DNA of 64,000 bases from Sphingomonas sp. 1F27F7B (lineage in GTDB: Bacteria; Pseudomonadota; Alphaproteobacteria; Sphingomonadales; Sphingomonadaceae), in assembly GCF_005503355.1 (NCBI RefSeq), contig NZ_SCMK01000005.1, forward strand, positions 124,001 through 188,000, written 5' to 3'. Each line of letters starts with the position of its first letter. The first letter of the stretch is position 1. Both the position numbers and the translations under genes were made by a program. Under the pieces are notes generated by a model. It had not been told where the DNA came from. It made no database searches and was given only the letters and a program-made list of their open reading frames with translations. Positions 25,901-35,190 of the stretch are shown here, piece after piece.

Positions 25901-27157
25901 ATGACCAAAGCCGCCGCATCGCACCGCCGCATCCTGTTCGCCAGCCTGGTCGGCACTTCGGTCGAGTTCTATGATTTCTACATCTACGCCACGGCGGCGG
26001 CGATCGTGTTCCCCGATCTGTTCTTCCCCGCCAGCGAACCCTGGATCCGCCAGCTCGCCAGCTATGCCAGCTTCTCCGTCGCCTTCTTCGCCCGGCCGCT
26101 GGGCGGGCTGGTGTTCGGCCATTTCGGCGACCGGATGGGGCGCAAATCCACGCTGGTCGCTTCGCTGATGCTGATGGGCATCTCGACCGTGCTGATCGGC
26201 TTCCTGCCCGGCTATGCCATGATCGGCTGGGTGGCGCCGCTGCTGCTTTGCCTGCTCCGTTTCGGGCAGGGGCTGGGGCTGGGCGGCGAATGGGGCGGGG
26301 CGAGCCTGCTGGCAGTGGAGAATGCGCCGCCGGGCTGGGCCAATCGCTATGGCAGCTTCCCGCCGATGGGCGCGCCGGTGGGATTCATCTTTGCCAACGG
26401 CTTCTTCCTGATTCTCGGCGCGGTGATGGACGATGCGCAGTTCCGCGAATGGGGCTGGCGCCTGCCGTTCCTCGCCAGCGCGGTGCTCGTGTTCCTGGGA
26501 CTGTGGGTCCGGCTGAAGATCACCGAGACGCCCGAATTCGTCGCCGCGACCGAGAAGGAAGCGCCCCCGGCCGTGCCGATCGGCGAACTGTTCCGCACCA
26601 GCGCGCTCGCCACCTTTGCCGGCACCATGGGCACAGTCGCCTGCTTCGCGCTCTTCTACATCTCCACCGTGTTCATCATCGGCTACGGCACCAAGACGCT
26701 GGGCTATGACCGCGAGACTTTCCTGGCGGTGGAATTGCTCGCGATCCTGTTCATGGCCGCCGGCATCGTCACGGCGGGGATCAGCGCGGACCGGCGCACG
26801 GCCAATTCGGTGCTCATCTTCGGCTGCGTCTTCACCATTCCGGTCGGCATGGCGATGGCGCTGCTGCTGGTGCCGGGATCGCTGGCGAGCGTCGCGGCGT
26901 GGCTCGCCTTCGCGCTGTTCGTGATGGGCTTCGTCTACGGCCCGCTGGGCGGCTGGCTGCCCAGCCTGTTCCCGGCGCGGGTGCGCTACACCGGCGTCTC
27001 CGTCACCTTCAACCTTGGCGGCATCCTGGGTGGCGGGCTTACGCCGATGATCGCCGAGACGCTGGTGAAACAGGGCGGACTGGCCTGGGTCGGTTACTAT
27101 CTCGCCGGCGCGGGGATGCTCAGCCTGGTCGGCCTGATATTGATCAGGAACAAGTAA
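25901..27157 (+). CDS. MFS transporter, metabolite:H+ symporter (MHS) type
   Basis: A 418-residue inner-membrane transporter with twelve predicted helices. MHS-family marks: SLVGTSVEFYDFYIYATAAA in helix 1, FGHFGDRMGRKSTL between helices 2 and 3, and GLGLGGEWGGASLLAVENAP before helix 5. Relatives (ShiA, ProP, KgtP) take up organic acids or osmolytes with protons; the substrate here is unknown. ATG 25901 follows GGGGAGAGGGC; longer in-frame starts lack a ribosome site. Confidence 0.9.
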   Translation: MTKAAASHRRILFASLVGTSVEFYDFYIYATAAAIVFPDLFFPASEPWIRQLASYASFSVAFFARPLGGLVFGHFGDRMGRKSTLVASLMLMGISTVLIGFLPGYAMIGWVAPLLLCLLRFGQGLGLGGEWGGASLLAVENAPPGWANRYGSFPPMGAPVGFIFANGFFLILGAVMDDAQFREWGWRLPFLASAVLVFLGLWVRLKITETPEFVAATEKEAPPAVPIGELFRTSALATFAGTMGTVACFALFYISTVFIIGYGTKTLGYDRETFLAVELLAILFMAAGIVTAGISADRRTANSVLIFGCVFTIPVGMAMALLLVPGSLASVAAWLAFALFVMGFVYGPLGGWLPSLFPARVRYTGVSVTFNLGGILGGGLTPMIAETLVKQGGLAWVGYYLAGAGMLSLVGLILIRNK

Positions 27158-27180
27158 TCGACTTCATTTCGTCATCTTCG

Positions 27181-27741
27181 GTGAATAAAGCGCCCCTGAA
27201 CGGCCGCGCCGCGGCGAAGAGCGGCTTGTGGGCAAGCGACAGGCCTTATGCGGTGAGTTCCGCCGGGGGCATCGGGGCCGGCGGCCATGTTCAGACCCGG
27301 ATCTATCGTGCCGGCCGGATCAAGATTGGGCCCTTCGTGTTCCCGGATCTGCTGGTGACGGTGAACAAGCCGGGCACGCTCAGCGAGGGTCGCAATGACG
27401 GGCTGATGGGCTTGAGCCTGCTTTCGCAACTCCATCTGACCACCGACGTCTCGGCGGGGTTGCTCTATGCGACACCGAACGGCGCGGCTCGGCCCCGCCA
27501 CGGCTATCCGCTCGGCGCGCTATGGCTGGAATGGGAGAAGGGTCGCATCGTCGTGGACGATATCGGCACCGGCAGCCCCGCGGCGAGGGCGGGTATCCGC
27601 AAGGGCGACATCATCGTCGGCGACAATATCGGCGCGATCCTGCGCGCGGCGGGCGGAGCACCGGGCAAGCAGGTATCGCTCAGGATCGAGCGGGGGGGCG
27701 TGCAGCAGGAGGTCGGCTACACGCTGGCGCCCTGGTTCTAG
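27181..27741 (+). pseudogene. Truncated aspartyl protease-PDZ gene remnant
   Basis: From GTG 27181 the frame encodes 186 residues without any ribosome site. The first part (GGHVQTRIYRAGRIKIGPFVF...GLMGLSLLSQLHLTTDV) matches the second lobe of bacterial retropepsin-like proteases, and the end (DDIGTGSPAARAGIRKGDIIVGDNIG) is a PDZ domain. The N-terminal catalytic lobe with its Asp-Thr/Ser-Gly and the signal peptide are absent; the upstream bases are the MFS gene. It therefore looks like a 5'-deleted gene, perhaps silent. It could still be translated as a PDZ-only protein. Confidence 0.6.
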
Positions 27742-27744
27742 CGT

Positions 27745-28293
27745 TCAGGCGGCGGGCGCGGCGCGCAACAGCGTGAGCCGCGCCTTGCCGTGCACGCGAC
27801 TGACGTCCGCCACGAAACCGGCCACGTCGGGCATTTCGTCGCGCGAGGTCTCGATGCTGATCCAGGTGCCGGGCCCCGCCCAGCCGAGCCGTCCGAGCTT
27901 GTCGAGCGCGACGCTGCCCGCGCCGGTGCCATAGGGTGGGTCCATCAGGATCAGGTCGAGCGGCGCCCGGGCGGGGCCGAGAGTCAGTACCGAACCGGCG
28001 CGCACTTCCGCGCCTTTCGCGGCCAGCTTGGCGATATTGGCCCGCAGCGCATCGAGCGCTGTGCGGTCCTGCTCGACGAACAGGCAGGAGGCCGCGCCTC
28101 GCGACAAGGCCTCCAGGCCCAGCGCGCCGGAGCCTGCGAACAGATCGGCCACCGCCAGTTCCTCGAAGCTGCCGATGCGGCTGGCAAGCATCGAGAACAA
28201 CGCCTCGCGCGTGCGGTCCGCAGTGGGACGGGTGGTATCCCCCTTGGGCGCGACGAGCGGACGGCCGCGCCATTCCCCGGCGACGATCCTCAT
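27745..28293 (-). CDS. rsmD: 16S rRNA (guanine966-N2)-methyltransferase
   Basis: Methylates G966 of 16S rRNA using S-adenosylmethionine; cytoplasmic. MRIVAGEWRGRPL is the family N-terminus, LFAGSGALGLEALSRGA the SAM-binding loop and LMDPPYGTG the catalytic D/NPPY motif. It has 182 residues, normal length. Its ATG overlaps the stop of the pseudouridine synthase gene by four bases, so the two RNA-modification genes are translated together. An isolated pairing with the PDZ remnant is coincidental (convergent). Confidence 0.95.
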   Translation of the reverse strand: MRIVAGEWRGRPLVAPKGDTTRPTADRTREALFSMLASRIGSFEELAVADLFAGSGALGLEALSRGAASCLFVEQDRTALDALRANIAKLAAKGAEVRAGSVLTLGPARAPLDLILMDPPYGTGAGSVALDKLGRLGWAGPGTWISIETSRDEMPDVAGFVADVSRVHGKARLTLLRAAPAA

Positions 28294-29462
28294 TTGCGCG
28301 TCCTCGGCGGACGGGCGGGCTTGCCGCCGGGTCTGGGACGCCCGGGGCCGGGACGGCCGGTGGCTTTGCCGGCACCGCGCGGACCCCGCGGCCGGTCGAC
28401 GAAATCGCCGGGGCGCGGTTCCAGCGTCTCGCGGTGCGCACGCGCGCGTGCAGCGCGGGCGGGCTTGGCGACACCGTCCTCGCGCGGCTTGCGGGGCCCC
28501 GGCCTGGCCGGCTGACGAGACCCGTCGGCCATGGCCTCGTCCCTTGCCTTGGGCGTGACGCGCGCCGTGAAGACCGGCCTCTTCGCCTCGGGCTTCGCGA
28601 TCTTGCGGCGTCCCTCGGGCTCGCGGCTGCCCGGCGCGGCGACCGGCTTGGGCCGCGGTGCCGGCTCGACCGCGCGCGAGCGGACCGCGAACTGGAGGTT
28701 CGAGGCCGCCTTGCCGCCGCCGGGCCGGGACAGGACGGTGCGGAAGGTGATCAGGTCGTGCTGGCGGATCTCGTCGACATCGCCCGCGGGCATGTCGCCC
28801 AGCCAGAAGGGGCCGTAGCGCGTACGGATCAGCCGGTTCACTTCGAGCCCCAGATATTCGAGCACGCGGCGCACTTCGCGGTTCTTGCCTTCGGTCAGGG
28901 TCAGCTCGATCCACACATTTGCGCCGGTACGCCGCTCGATATTGGCGTTGATCGGGCCGTAGCGCACGCCTTCGATCTCGACGCCGAGCATCAGCGATTC
29001 GAGCTGCGCCTGGGTGACGTTGCCATAGGCGCGGGCGCGATAGCTGCGCTCCACGCCGGTGGCGGGCAACTCGAGCTCGCGCTTCAGCTCGCCGTCGGTG
29101 GTGAGCAGCAACAGCCCTTCGGTGCTCAGGTCGAGCCGGCCGACCGGCATCACCCGCGGCAGCCCTTCGGGCATGCGGTCATAGATGGTCGGGCGGCCCT
29201 TGGGGTCGCGCTCGGTGGTGAGCAGGCCGGCGGGCTTGTGATAGCGGAACAGGCGCGCCGGCGCCGGGGCGGCGACCGGCTTGCCGTCGACCGTCACTCC
29301 GCGCAGCGAAGCGAGCAGCGTCGCGGGCGTATCGAGCACCTTGCCGTCCAGGGCGATTCGCCCGTCCGCGATCATGCGCTCGATGTCGCGACGCGACGCG
29401 ATTCCGGCACGGGCCAGCAGCTTGGCGATGCGCTGCGGTTCTTTGGTATTGGATGATGACAC
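28290..29462 (-). CDS. rluB: RsuA/RluB-family pseudouridine synthase with long basic tail
   Basis: Isomerises uridine to pseudouridine in ribosomal RNA. An S4 RNA-binding domain is at about 10-57, then the catalytic domain with GRLDLSTEGLLLLTTDG (nucleophile D111) and the HKPAGLLTT motif. The enzyme core ends near residue 245; the remaining 145 residues are an Arg/Pro/Gly/Lys-rich low-complexity tail (repeats like RPGPGRPRPGGKP), common in alphaproteobacterial RluB and probably RNA-binding. RluB versus RsuA or RluE cannot be fully settled by eye. Confidence 0.87.
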   Translation of the reverse strand: MSSSNTKEPQRIAKLLARAGIASRRDIERMIADGRIALDGKVLDTPATLLASLRGVTVDGKPVAAPAPARLFRYHKPAGLLTTERDPKGRPTIYDRMPEGLPRVMPVGRLDLSTEGLLLLTTDGELKRELELPATGVERSYRARAYGNVTQAQLESLMLGVEIEGVRYGPINANIERRTGANVWIELTLTEGKNREVRRVLEYLGLEVNRLIRTRYGPFWLGDMPAGDVDEIRQHDLITFRTVLSRPGGGKAASNLQFAVRSRAVEPAPRPKPVAAPGSREPEGRRKIAKPEAKRPVFTARVTPKARDEAMADGSRQPARPGPRKPREDGVAKPARAARARAHRETLEPRPGDFVDRPRGPRGAGKATGRPGPGRPRPGGKPARPPRTRK

Positions 29463-29570
29463 GCTGGCGATATAGCGATTGTGGCGGTCGCTTCAAAAAT
29501 TATTGCGCCCTCGAAAGGGATTGGCGCGTTAGCGCCTCGGGTTCAGTGGCTTGGCGGGTTTTCAGGCGAG

Positions 29571-30005
29571 ATGTTGTTCGGGCGGAAGAAGCGGCGAATC
29601 GAGCGTGTCCTGGTGGCGGAAGACGAGCCGCTGGTGGCCTTCGACACGGAACATTTCCTGACGGGCGAGGGCTTCGCCGTTGCGGCGACCGTGGACACGG
29701 TGGCCGAGGCGCTGCGCGTGATCGCGCTGGATGCGGCGCTGGACCTGGTGCTGGCCGATGTGAGCCTGGCCGACGGCAGCGGCGTGGAAGTGGCGCGCGC
29801 GGCGCAGGGCCGCGGGCTGCCGGTGCTGTTCGTGACGGGCAGTTTCCCGGAGGAAGCGCGGGCGCTGGCGGCGGGATGCCTCGCCAAGCCCTATCCCCAG
29901 CGCGATCTGCTCGCGGCAATCGAAGCGATCGAGGCAGTGCTGGAGGGCGCCAGAGTGCCCCGGCGGCTGCCGGGCAGTTTCAGCCTGTTCCTGAGCGCCG
30001 CCTAG
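29571..30005 (+). CDS. Stand-alone CheY-like receiver protein
   Basis: A 144-residue single-domain response regulator without an output domain. The acidic pocket is AEDE (17-19), the phospho-acceptor is D63 in LVLADVSLADG, the switch Thr is T89 in FVTGSF, and the conserved Lys is K106 in LAKPYP. The first ten residues are basic (FGRKKRRIER). ATG 29571 follows CAGGCGAG. No histidine kinase lies nearby, so it probably joins a phosphorelay elsewhere. Confidence 0.88.
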   Translation: MLFGRKKRRIERVLVAEDEPLVAFDTEHFLTGEGFAVAATVDTVAEALRVIALDAALDLVLADVSLADGSGVEVARAAQGRGLPVLFVTGSFPEEARALAAGCLAKPYPQRDLLAAIEAIEAVLEGARVPRRLPGSFSLFLSAA

Positions 30006-30021
30006 CGGGCACGGGTCAAGC

Positions 30022-30171
30022 CTAGTAGCGCAGCAGGATCAGCGCAGCGGCGACGACGATCGCCCAGCTCACCGTGCCGATGCCGAACGCGATCAGCAAT
30101 CCGGTGCCGCGCGGCAGTCGGTTTTCGTCGGAGACATCGAGCAGTTCTCGGGGCGGCAATCGAAGCGGCAT
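30022..30171 (-). CDS. 49-residue single-pass membrane protein
   Basis: ATG 30171 after GAGAGGATCCCCC opens 49 codons: a basic/acidic front (MPLRLPPRELLDVSDENRLP) then one transmembrane helix (GLLIAFGIGTVSWAIVVAAALILL) ending in RY. It converges on the receiver gene with 16 bases between. Unknown family; the clear ribosome site and membrane topology support a real gene. Confidence 0.62.
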   Translation of the reverse strand: MPLRLPPRELLDVSDENRLPRGTGLLIAFGIGTVSWAIVVAAALILLRY

Positions 30172-30248
30172 GGGGGATCCTCTCGACCTACCTCATAGAT
30201 AGGCCCGAGGCGCGGGGTCCGAAATCCTGCGAAAATCCTCTCCGGATT

Positions 30249-31373
30249 CTACCGGAGCCGGGTGTCGACCGCATCGTGGAAGTGGCGGATGCCGAGTTCG
30301 AGCGTGCCGAGCGTCACGCGTTCGACCGCGCCCGAGGCCAGGCCCTGCTGGCCGAGCTCGCAGGCCCGGAAGTCCTCCGCGGCGAAAACGCCGCCGTCGA
30401 GCAACTCCCAGCTGCGCTCCCAGTGGGCGCGTGCCTTCTCGGTGGCGGGCGGCTCGGGGATCAGCATGAAATCCTCGACCAGCACGCGCCCCTCCGACTG
30501 GGGCATCAGCACCATCAGGTTGATATAGTCGGGGCTCACCACCAGCACCGTGCCGGGGAACATCTGATAGGTATAGGTGATCGCCGCGCGCAGCGTCGCC
30601 CAGTCGCTGGAGGAAAGCGCGGCGAGCGCAGCCTCGCGCCCCACTGCCGAGCGCTGGTGCGGGCCGATCGCATCGGCGGTGGAGACGCCGTCCTTGAAGA
30701 AGGGCGCGATGGTGTCGGCGTGGAGCCGCTGGATGTGATAGCCTTCCAGAAAGGCGTCCATGATCAGCTTCCAGTTCGCCTGCACCGCATGGGTACGGCG
30801 CCGGAACAGGTGCTGGCCGGCCAGGTCGAACGCTTCGAAATCGCGCGCCAGCGTCTCCGCCTCGGCGAAATCTGCGTCCTCGGCGAAGGAGAACCAGATG
30901 AGCCCGCCCGCCTCGTGCGCCGGCAGGCGCCTGAGGCCGTATTCCTGCTTGTCGAGCCCGGGGAAGGCGTCGGGGCGGGGGAGGCCGACCAGCCGGCCGT
31001 CGAGCGCATAGGTCCAGGCGTGATAGGGGCAGACCAGCCGCCCGCCCTTCACCGGATCGCAGCCCTCGACCAGCCGCGTGCCGCGGTGCCGGCAGACATT
31101 GAGGAAGACATGTGCCTGGCCCGCCTTGTCGCGTGTAACGAGCAGCGGCTTGCCGAAGCCGTCATGCGGGATCGCCATGTTCGGTTCCGGGAGCAGCGCG
31201 GAAGGGGCGATCACGAGCGGCGCCCGGGCGAAGATGCGCGCCTGCTCGGCGGCGAAGCGCTCGGCGCTGGTATAGACCGAGGCCGTGACGTGCGCGATCG
31301 CGCCCTCGCCGCGCGATCCGCCCCGGGCAAGGGCTCCCGCCAATGCCAGCTGTCCTTCGGTCGGCGCGTTCAT
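30249..31373 (-). CDS. Rieske non-haem iron oxygenase, alpha subunit type
   Basis: 374 residues. The Rieske [2Fe-2S] ligands are C94-x-H96 (NVCRHRGTR) and C115-x2-H118 (CPYHAW). The mononuclear iron site is [19 protein letters not shown] (H213, H218 with a later Asp). Such proteins hydroxylate aromatic or aliphatic substrates using electrons from a separate reductase; no reductase or beta subunit gene is present, so it uses partners from elsewhere and the substrate is unknown. ATG 31373 follows GGAGAGCATGGC. It is divergent from ampG. Confidence 0.9.
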   Translation of the reverse strand: MNAPTEGQLALAGALARGGSRGEGAIAHVTASVYTSAERFAAEQARIFARAPLVIAPSALLPEPNMAIPHDGFGKPLLVTRDKAGQAHVFLNVCRHRGTRLVEGCDPVKGGRLVCPYHAWTYALDGRLVGLPRPDAFPGLDKQEYGLRRLPAHEAGGLIWFSFAEDADFAEAETLARDFEAFDLAGQHLFRRRTHAVQANWKLIMDAFLEGYHIQRLHADTIAPFFKDGVSTADAIGPHQRSAVGREAALAALSSSDWATLRAAITYTYQMFPGTVLVVSPDYINLMVLMPQSEGRVLVEDFMLIPEPPATEKARAHWERSWELLDGGVFAAEDFRACELGQQGLASGAVERVTLGTLELGIRHFHDAVDTRLR

Positions 31374-31440
31374 GCCATGCTCTCCTCTGGCCTTCCCGAT
31401 ATTTTCGGTTAGTTTCCACCCAACACAGCGAGGGTGCAAG

Positions 31441-33114
31441 GTGAGCGACAAATTGAAAGGCCGGGCGCTGCTGCGCGCGGCGATGCGCAACCGCAAGACG
31501 GCGGCGATGCTGGTGCTGGGGTTCGCGTCGGGCCTGCCCTTCGTGCTGCTGATCGGCACGCTCAACGCATGGCTGGGCGAGCTCAAGGTGAGCCTGGCCA
31601 CGATCGGCGTGCTTTCGTGGATCGGCCTGGCCTATGCCTTCAAATTCCTGTGGTCCCCGCTGGTCGATCGCGCGCGGCTGCCGCTGATCGGGCAATTGGG
31701 CCGGCGCCGTTCCTGGCTGGTGCTCTGCCAGGCCGGACTGGCGGTGCTGCTCTGCGGGCTGGCGTTCACCGATCCGCTGACGGCGATCGGCAGCTTCGCC
31801 GGGCTGGCGGTGATCGCGGCCTTTCTCTCGGCGACGCAGGATGTCGTGATCGACGCCTGGCGCATCGAGATCGCCGACGAATCGGCGACGGTCGACCTGC
31901 TTTCGGCGATCTACCAGCTCGGCAACCGGCTGGCGGCGCTCACCGGCGGCGCCCTGGCGCTGGTGCTGGCGGCGCGGCTGAGCTGGCCGACCGTCTATAT
32001 CGGCTTCGGCGGCGTGATGATCGGCGCGCTGGCGATGACCCTGTTCACGCCCGAGGCCGAGCGGAACGCCGCCGACGAAGCTTCGCCGCTGGCCGGCCAT
32101 TCGGTGCCCGCCGCCGGCCAGCGCGCCGTCGCGCTGGGGATCGTTGCCGTCTGCTGGGCCTGGGCGATCTACATGCTCGGCAGCTTCATGATCGCGGCGC
32201 TGCGTCCGCCCGTGCCGGGCGTGCCGGCGCCGTCGGCCGGCGCGTTCACTCAGGTCTGGGGGCCGTGGATCATCGTCGCGACCGTCATCCTGCCGGCGCT
32301 GGTCGCGGGCTGGACCAACCGGCTGCCGCGGCACGTCGAAGGGATCGACCGCGCGCCGAGCGCGCTCCGGGCCGCCGCCAACCACAGCTATCGCGCGCTG
32401 ATCCTGCCGCTTGCCGAGATCGTCCAGCGGCTGCGCTGGGGCGCGATCCTCGTCCTTGCGCTGATCCTGCTCTACCGGATCGCCGATTCGATCTGGGCGC
32501 CCTTCGCCTTTCCCTTCTATCTCGACTTCCTGCATTACACGAACGACCAGGTCGCCTTTGCCTCCAAGGTGTTCGGGGTGATGATGACGATTCTGGGCGT
32601 GGCGATCGGCGGCTTCATGCTCGCTTCGATCGGCCGGCTGCCGACCCTGTTGGTGGGCGGCATCGTCGCGGCGGCGTCGAACCTGCTCTATGCCGATCTG
32701 GCGCTCGGCGGGCCATGGATCGACGGGTTCGCGCATCTGTTCTTCCTCGACCATATCGGCATCGATCCGCGGATGATCCGGCTGATGCTGGCGATCTCGG
32801 GCGAGAATATCGCCGGCGGCCTCGCGGGGACGGCCTTCATCGCCTACATCTCCTCGATCACGTCGCGCGAATATAGCGCGGTGCAATATGCGCTGCTCTC
32901 CTCGATGACCTTCCTCGTCGGCGCGCTCGGCCGGGCCGCGGTGGGCGAGGCGATCGAGAAGCACGGCTATGCCAACATCTTCTATGTGACTGCCGGGCTC
33001 GGCATGATCGCAGTGGTGCTGGTGCTGATCGAATGGTGGCGTCCGGCGCCGCTGCCCCAGGGCGAGCCGATCGTCTCCACGCCCGAAGGCACGCCGGAAA
33101 GCGCAAGCGCCTGA
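31441..33114 (+). CDS. ampG: AmpG-type muropeptide permease (MFS)
   Basis: 557 residues, with about fourteen hydrophobic segments. The N-terminus ([22 protein letters not shown]), [33 protein letters not shown] and [16 protein letters not shown] are the AmpG signatures; AmpG imports anhydro-muropeptides from the periplasm for cell-wall recycling and signals beta-lactamase induction. The start is GTG 31441 after GAGGGTGCAAG. The stop shares one base with the next ATG (TGATG), so three genes run together. Confidence 0.9.
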   Translation: MSDKLKGRALLRAAMRNRKTAAMLVLGFASGLPFVLLIGTLNAWLGELKVSLATIGVLSWIGLAYAFKFLWSPLVDRARLPLIGQLGRRRSWLVLCQAGLAVLLCGLAFTDPLTAIGSFAGLAVIAAFLSATQDVVIDAWRIEIADESATVDLLSAIYQLGNRLAALTGGALALVLAARLSWPTVYIGFGGVMIGALAMTLFTPEAERNAADEASPLAGHSVPAAGQRAVALGIVAVCWAWAIYMLGSFMIAALRPPVPGVPAPSAGAFTQVWGPWIIVATVILPALVAGWTNRLPRHVEGIDRAPSALRAAANHSYRALILPLAEIVQRLRWGAILVLALILLYRIADSIWAPFAFPFYLDFLHYTNDQVAFASKVFGVMMTILGVAIGGFMLASIGRLPTLLVGGIVAAASNLLYADLALGGPWIDGFAHLFFLDHIGIDPRMIRLMLAISGENIAGGLAGTAFIAYISSITSREYSAVQYALLSSMTFLVGALGRAAVGEAIEKHGYANIFYVTAGLGMIAVVLVLIEWWRPAPLPQGEPIVSTPEGTPESASA

Positions 33115-33875
33115 TGCCCTTCCTGCTGATCATCGGCTTGCAGGTGGCGTGCATCGTCCACCTGATGCGGCGCGGCGGCAACCCGATATGGGTGACCGCG
33201 CTGATCTTCCTGCCGGTGGTCAGCGCGATCGCCTATTTCTTCGTCGAGATCCTGCCCGGCCTGGGCCAGAACCGGCACGTGCGCACCGCGCGCGCAAGGG
33301 CCGTGGCGGCGCTCGACCCCGAGCGCGAGCTGCGCGCCGCCCGGGATGCACTCGACCTGGCCGACACCGCCGCCAACCGGCTTAGGGCCGCCGATGCCCT
33401 GGCCGGGCTCGGCCGGCACGGCGAAGCGGTGCCGCTCTATCGCGAATCGATTCGGATGACAGCCGGCGAACCCGATGCCCGCACCCGAGGCAAGCTCGCC
33501 AATTCGCTCTACGAGACCGGGCAAGGCGTGGAGGCGCTGGCCTTGCTGAACGCCATCCCCGAGGCGGTCGGCCAGAGCGAGCGGGACAATCGGATCCTGT
33601 TGCGTGCCAAGCTGCTCGCCCATCTCGGCCGCAAGGAGGACGCATTGGAGCTCTATGCCGATGTCGTCACGCGGATACCGGGCGAGGAGGCGCGCTGCCG
33701 CTACGCCGCACTGCTGATCGAGCAGGGCTGGGACCGCAAGGCGCTGGTGGTGCTGGAAGAAGTCGAGAAGCGCATGCAACGCATGGATCGCCAGCAGCGC
33801 GCGGCGGAGGCGGACATGTATCGCTGGGCAATGGAGGCACTCGCCGCGCTCCGTTCGAAGGGAGTGACGGAGTGA
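33114..33875 (+). CDS. Membrane-anchored TPR-type protein
   Basis: 253 residues: two N-terminal hydrophobic segments resembling the PLDc_N/cardiolipin-synthase N-terminal domain (FLLIIGLQVACIVHL and VTALIFLPVVSAIAYFFVEI), then helical repeats of TPR type at about 85-235 (RLRAADALAGLGRHGEAVPLYRES..., KLLAHLGRKEDALELYADV). Probably an inner-membrane scaffold. It is translationally coupled to ampG and overlaps the next GTG start. Function unknown. Confidence 0.8.
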   Translation: MPFLLIIGLQVACIVHLMRRGGNPIWVTALIFLPVVSAIAYFFVEILPGLGQNRHVRTARARAVAALDPERELRAARDALDLADTAANRLRAADALAGLGRHGEAVPLYRESIRMTAGEPDARTRGKLANSLYETGQGVEALALLNAIPEAVGQSERDNRILLRAKLLAHLGRKEDALELYADVVTRIPGEEARCRYAALLIEQGWDRKALVVLEEVEKRMQRMDRQQRAAEADMYRWAMEALAALRSKGVTE

Positions 33876-34360
33876 AGAAGCGCTGGCTGATCGCGCTGAT
33901 GGTCCTGATCCTGCTCGCCGGCGGCGGCTGGATATGGGGATCGCCCTATTACACGCTGTGGCAGATGAAGCGCGCGGCCGAGGCGCGCGACATCGACGCG
34001 CTGGCGCGCCACATCGATTTCCCGACCGTGCGGGAAAGCGTGAAGGCCCAGCTGTCGGCGCGGGCGGGCGGCGAGGGCGGCGGCGTGCTGGGCGCGCTGG
34101 TCCGTGCGGGGATCGCGGATACGATGGTTGATGCGGCAGTCTCGCCGGAAGGCATGCGCTTCATCTTCGCGGCGGCGCCGCTCGCCGAGACGTCGCGCCC
34201 GGGTACGATCAGGCTCAAGGCGAGCGAGATGCGCTATCGCCGAGTTGCGTTCGGACGCTTCCTGCTTACGCGCGGGGACGGGGCGGCGCTGGAGTTCCGC
34301 CTGCACGGCGCCAGCTGGATACTGACCGACGTCAGGCTGCCGCCCGACGCGCTTCACTGA
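33872..34360 (+). CDS. DUF2939-type membrane-anchored protein
   Basis: 162 residues starting at GTG 33872, overlapping the upstream stop. One N-terminal transmembrane helix, then SPYYTLWQMKRAAEARDIDALARHIDFPTVRESVKAQL, the signature of DUF2939, a domain found in proteobacterial envelope proteins of unknown role. It is the third gene of the ampG unit and ends overlapping the convergent gene by seven bases. Confidence 0.82.
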   Translation: MKKRWLIALMVLILLAGGGWIWGSPYYTLWQMKRAAEARDIDALARHIDFPTVRESVKAQLSARAGGEGGGVLGALVRAGIADTMVDAAVSPEGMRFIFAAAPLAETSRPGTIRLKASEMRYRRVAFGRFLLTRGDGAALEFRLHGASWILTDVRLPPDALH

Positions 34361-34779
34361 TCGAGCGCAAGCCCCATGTCGGCGAAGCTGTTGGCAAGGG
34401 CATGGGCAGTGATCAGCACGCCGGTCGCGTCGCGCACGCCGAGCATGTCGGCGAGCAGGACCGCCGAGACCTGAGGCTGGGTACGCACGCGGCCGAGCAC
34501 CTGGAGCAGCGCGGCTTCCGCGCCGGTCATCCGCGCGCAGCACCAGGGCGCGATCTGGATCGGCCCGGCCGAGACTGCCGACATCTCCTGCATCAGCGCG
34601 CGCAGCAGCACCAGCGGGCGGCGGAAGCTCTTGCCGAACGCCGTGACGAAGGCATGGGCGGTGCACGCATCATGGATGCCGTGCGCACCCATCTGGCGAA
34701 CCCCGAACAGCAGCAGCCGTGCGCCGGGATCCTCGGGCTGGAGTTCGGGCAGGGCAGTGAGCGTGGCATTGACGGTCAT
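34354..34779 (-). CDS. Uncharacterised 141-residue protein (possibly DUF6628)
   Basis: ATG 34779 after CGGAGTCCTC. The protein is soluble-looking, mostly helical with a Cys-Cys pair in IAPWCCARMTGAEAALL and His-rich MGAHGIHDACTAHAF. I recall such proteins being called DUF6628 in sphingomonads but am not certain. A Fur-like box lies 40 bases upstream, so a role in iron or metal homeostasis is possible. It converges on the DUF2939 gene. Confidence 0.7.
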   Translation of the reverse strand: MTVNATLTALPELQPEDPGARLLLFGVRQMGAHGIHDACTAHAFVTAFGKSFRRPLVLLRALMQEMSAVSAGPIQIAPWCCARMTGAEAALLQVLGRVRTQPQVSAVLLADMLGVRDATGVLITAHALANSFADMGLALDQ

Positions 34780-35186
34780 GAGGACTCCGATCGCTGTGAT
34801 CGGAAATCTCGCGTATCCGCTATTGATAGTCAATCGCATTAAGGGCGAAATGCGATGGCGGCTCGTCGCGGGCGAAGCACGGCTCGCAATGTGCCGAAGG
34901 GACACCCAGGGCTGGGGGCATGGTGCCCATGAATGGGCGGCTGGTCCGTTCCGGACCGGGATGACGAGGGAAGGATAGAGTCTTCGGCCTAGGCTGGGGA
35001 CTTATATTCCTTCAATCGTCATCCCCGCGCAGGCGGGGATCCAGGGTAATGCGGGATATCGGCACCACCGCGCGAACGCCGTCCGGATAGGGCTGCACGC
35101 CACCACTTCGGCTCCTCGCGTGGCCCTGGATCCCCGCCTGCGCGGGGATGACGTAGGAAAATCAGATACTTGTTTTAGTCCTCACC
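34780..35186. other. 407-base intergenic region
   Basis: Holds the Fur-like box and promoter of the 141-residue protein on the right-hand side of its start (34780-34850), about 130 bases without a feature, and then most of the 202-base CTAG element (34989-35190). I see no gene. Confidence 0.7.
34819..34837 (-). promoter_or_regulatory. Fur-like operator
   Basis: GCTATTGATAGTCAATCGC agrees with the Fur 19-mer GATAATGATAATCATTATC at 13 of 19 positions and contains the perfect inverted repeat ATTGA-TAG-TCAAT. It is 40 bases upstream of ATG 34779. Confidence 0.4.
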
Positions 35187-35190
35187 CTAG
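34989..35190. repeat. Dispersed palindromic element, copy A (with CTAG ends)
   Basis: Core 35017-35154: inverted arms CGTCATCCCCGCGCAGGCGG and CCGCCTGCGCGGGGATGACG enclosing about 80 bases (including GGGATATCGGC). Outer ends CTAGGCTGGGGACT (34989) and AGTCCTCACCCTAG (35177-35190) are imperfect inverted repeats starting with CTAG. The right CTAG supplies the TAG stop of folC. The core is inverted relative to copies B and C. Confidence 0.85.

Noticed and set aside
35017..35154. Repeat arms considered as a CRISPR or phage attachment site
   Set aside because: Only one inverted-arm unit per locus, no spaced direct repeats, no integrase or cas gene.
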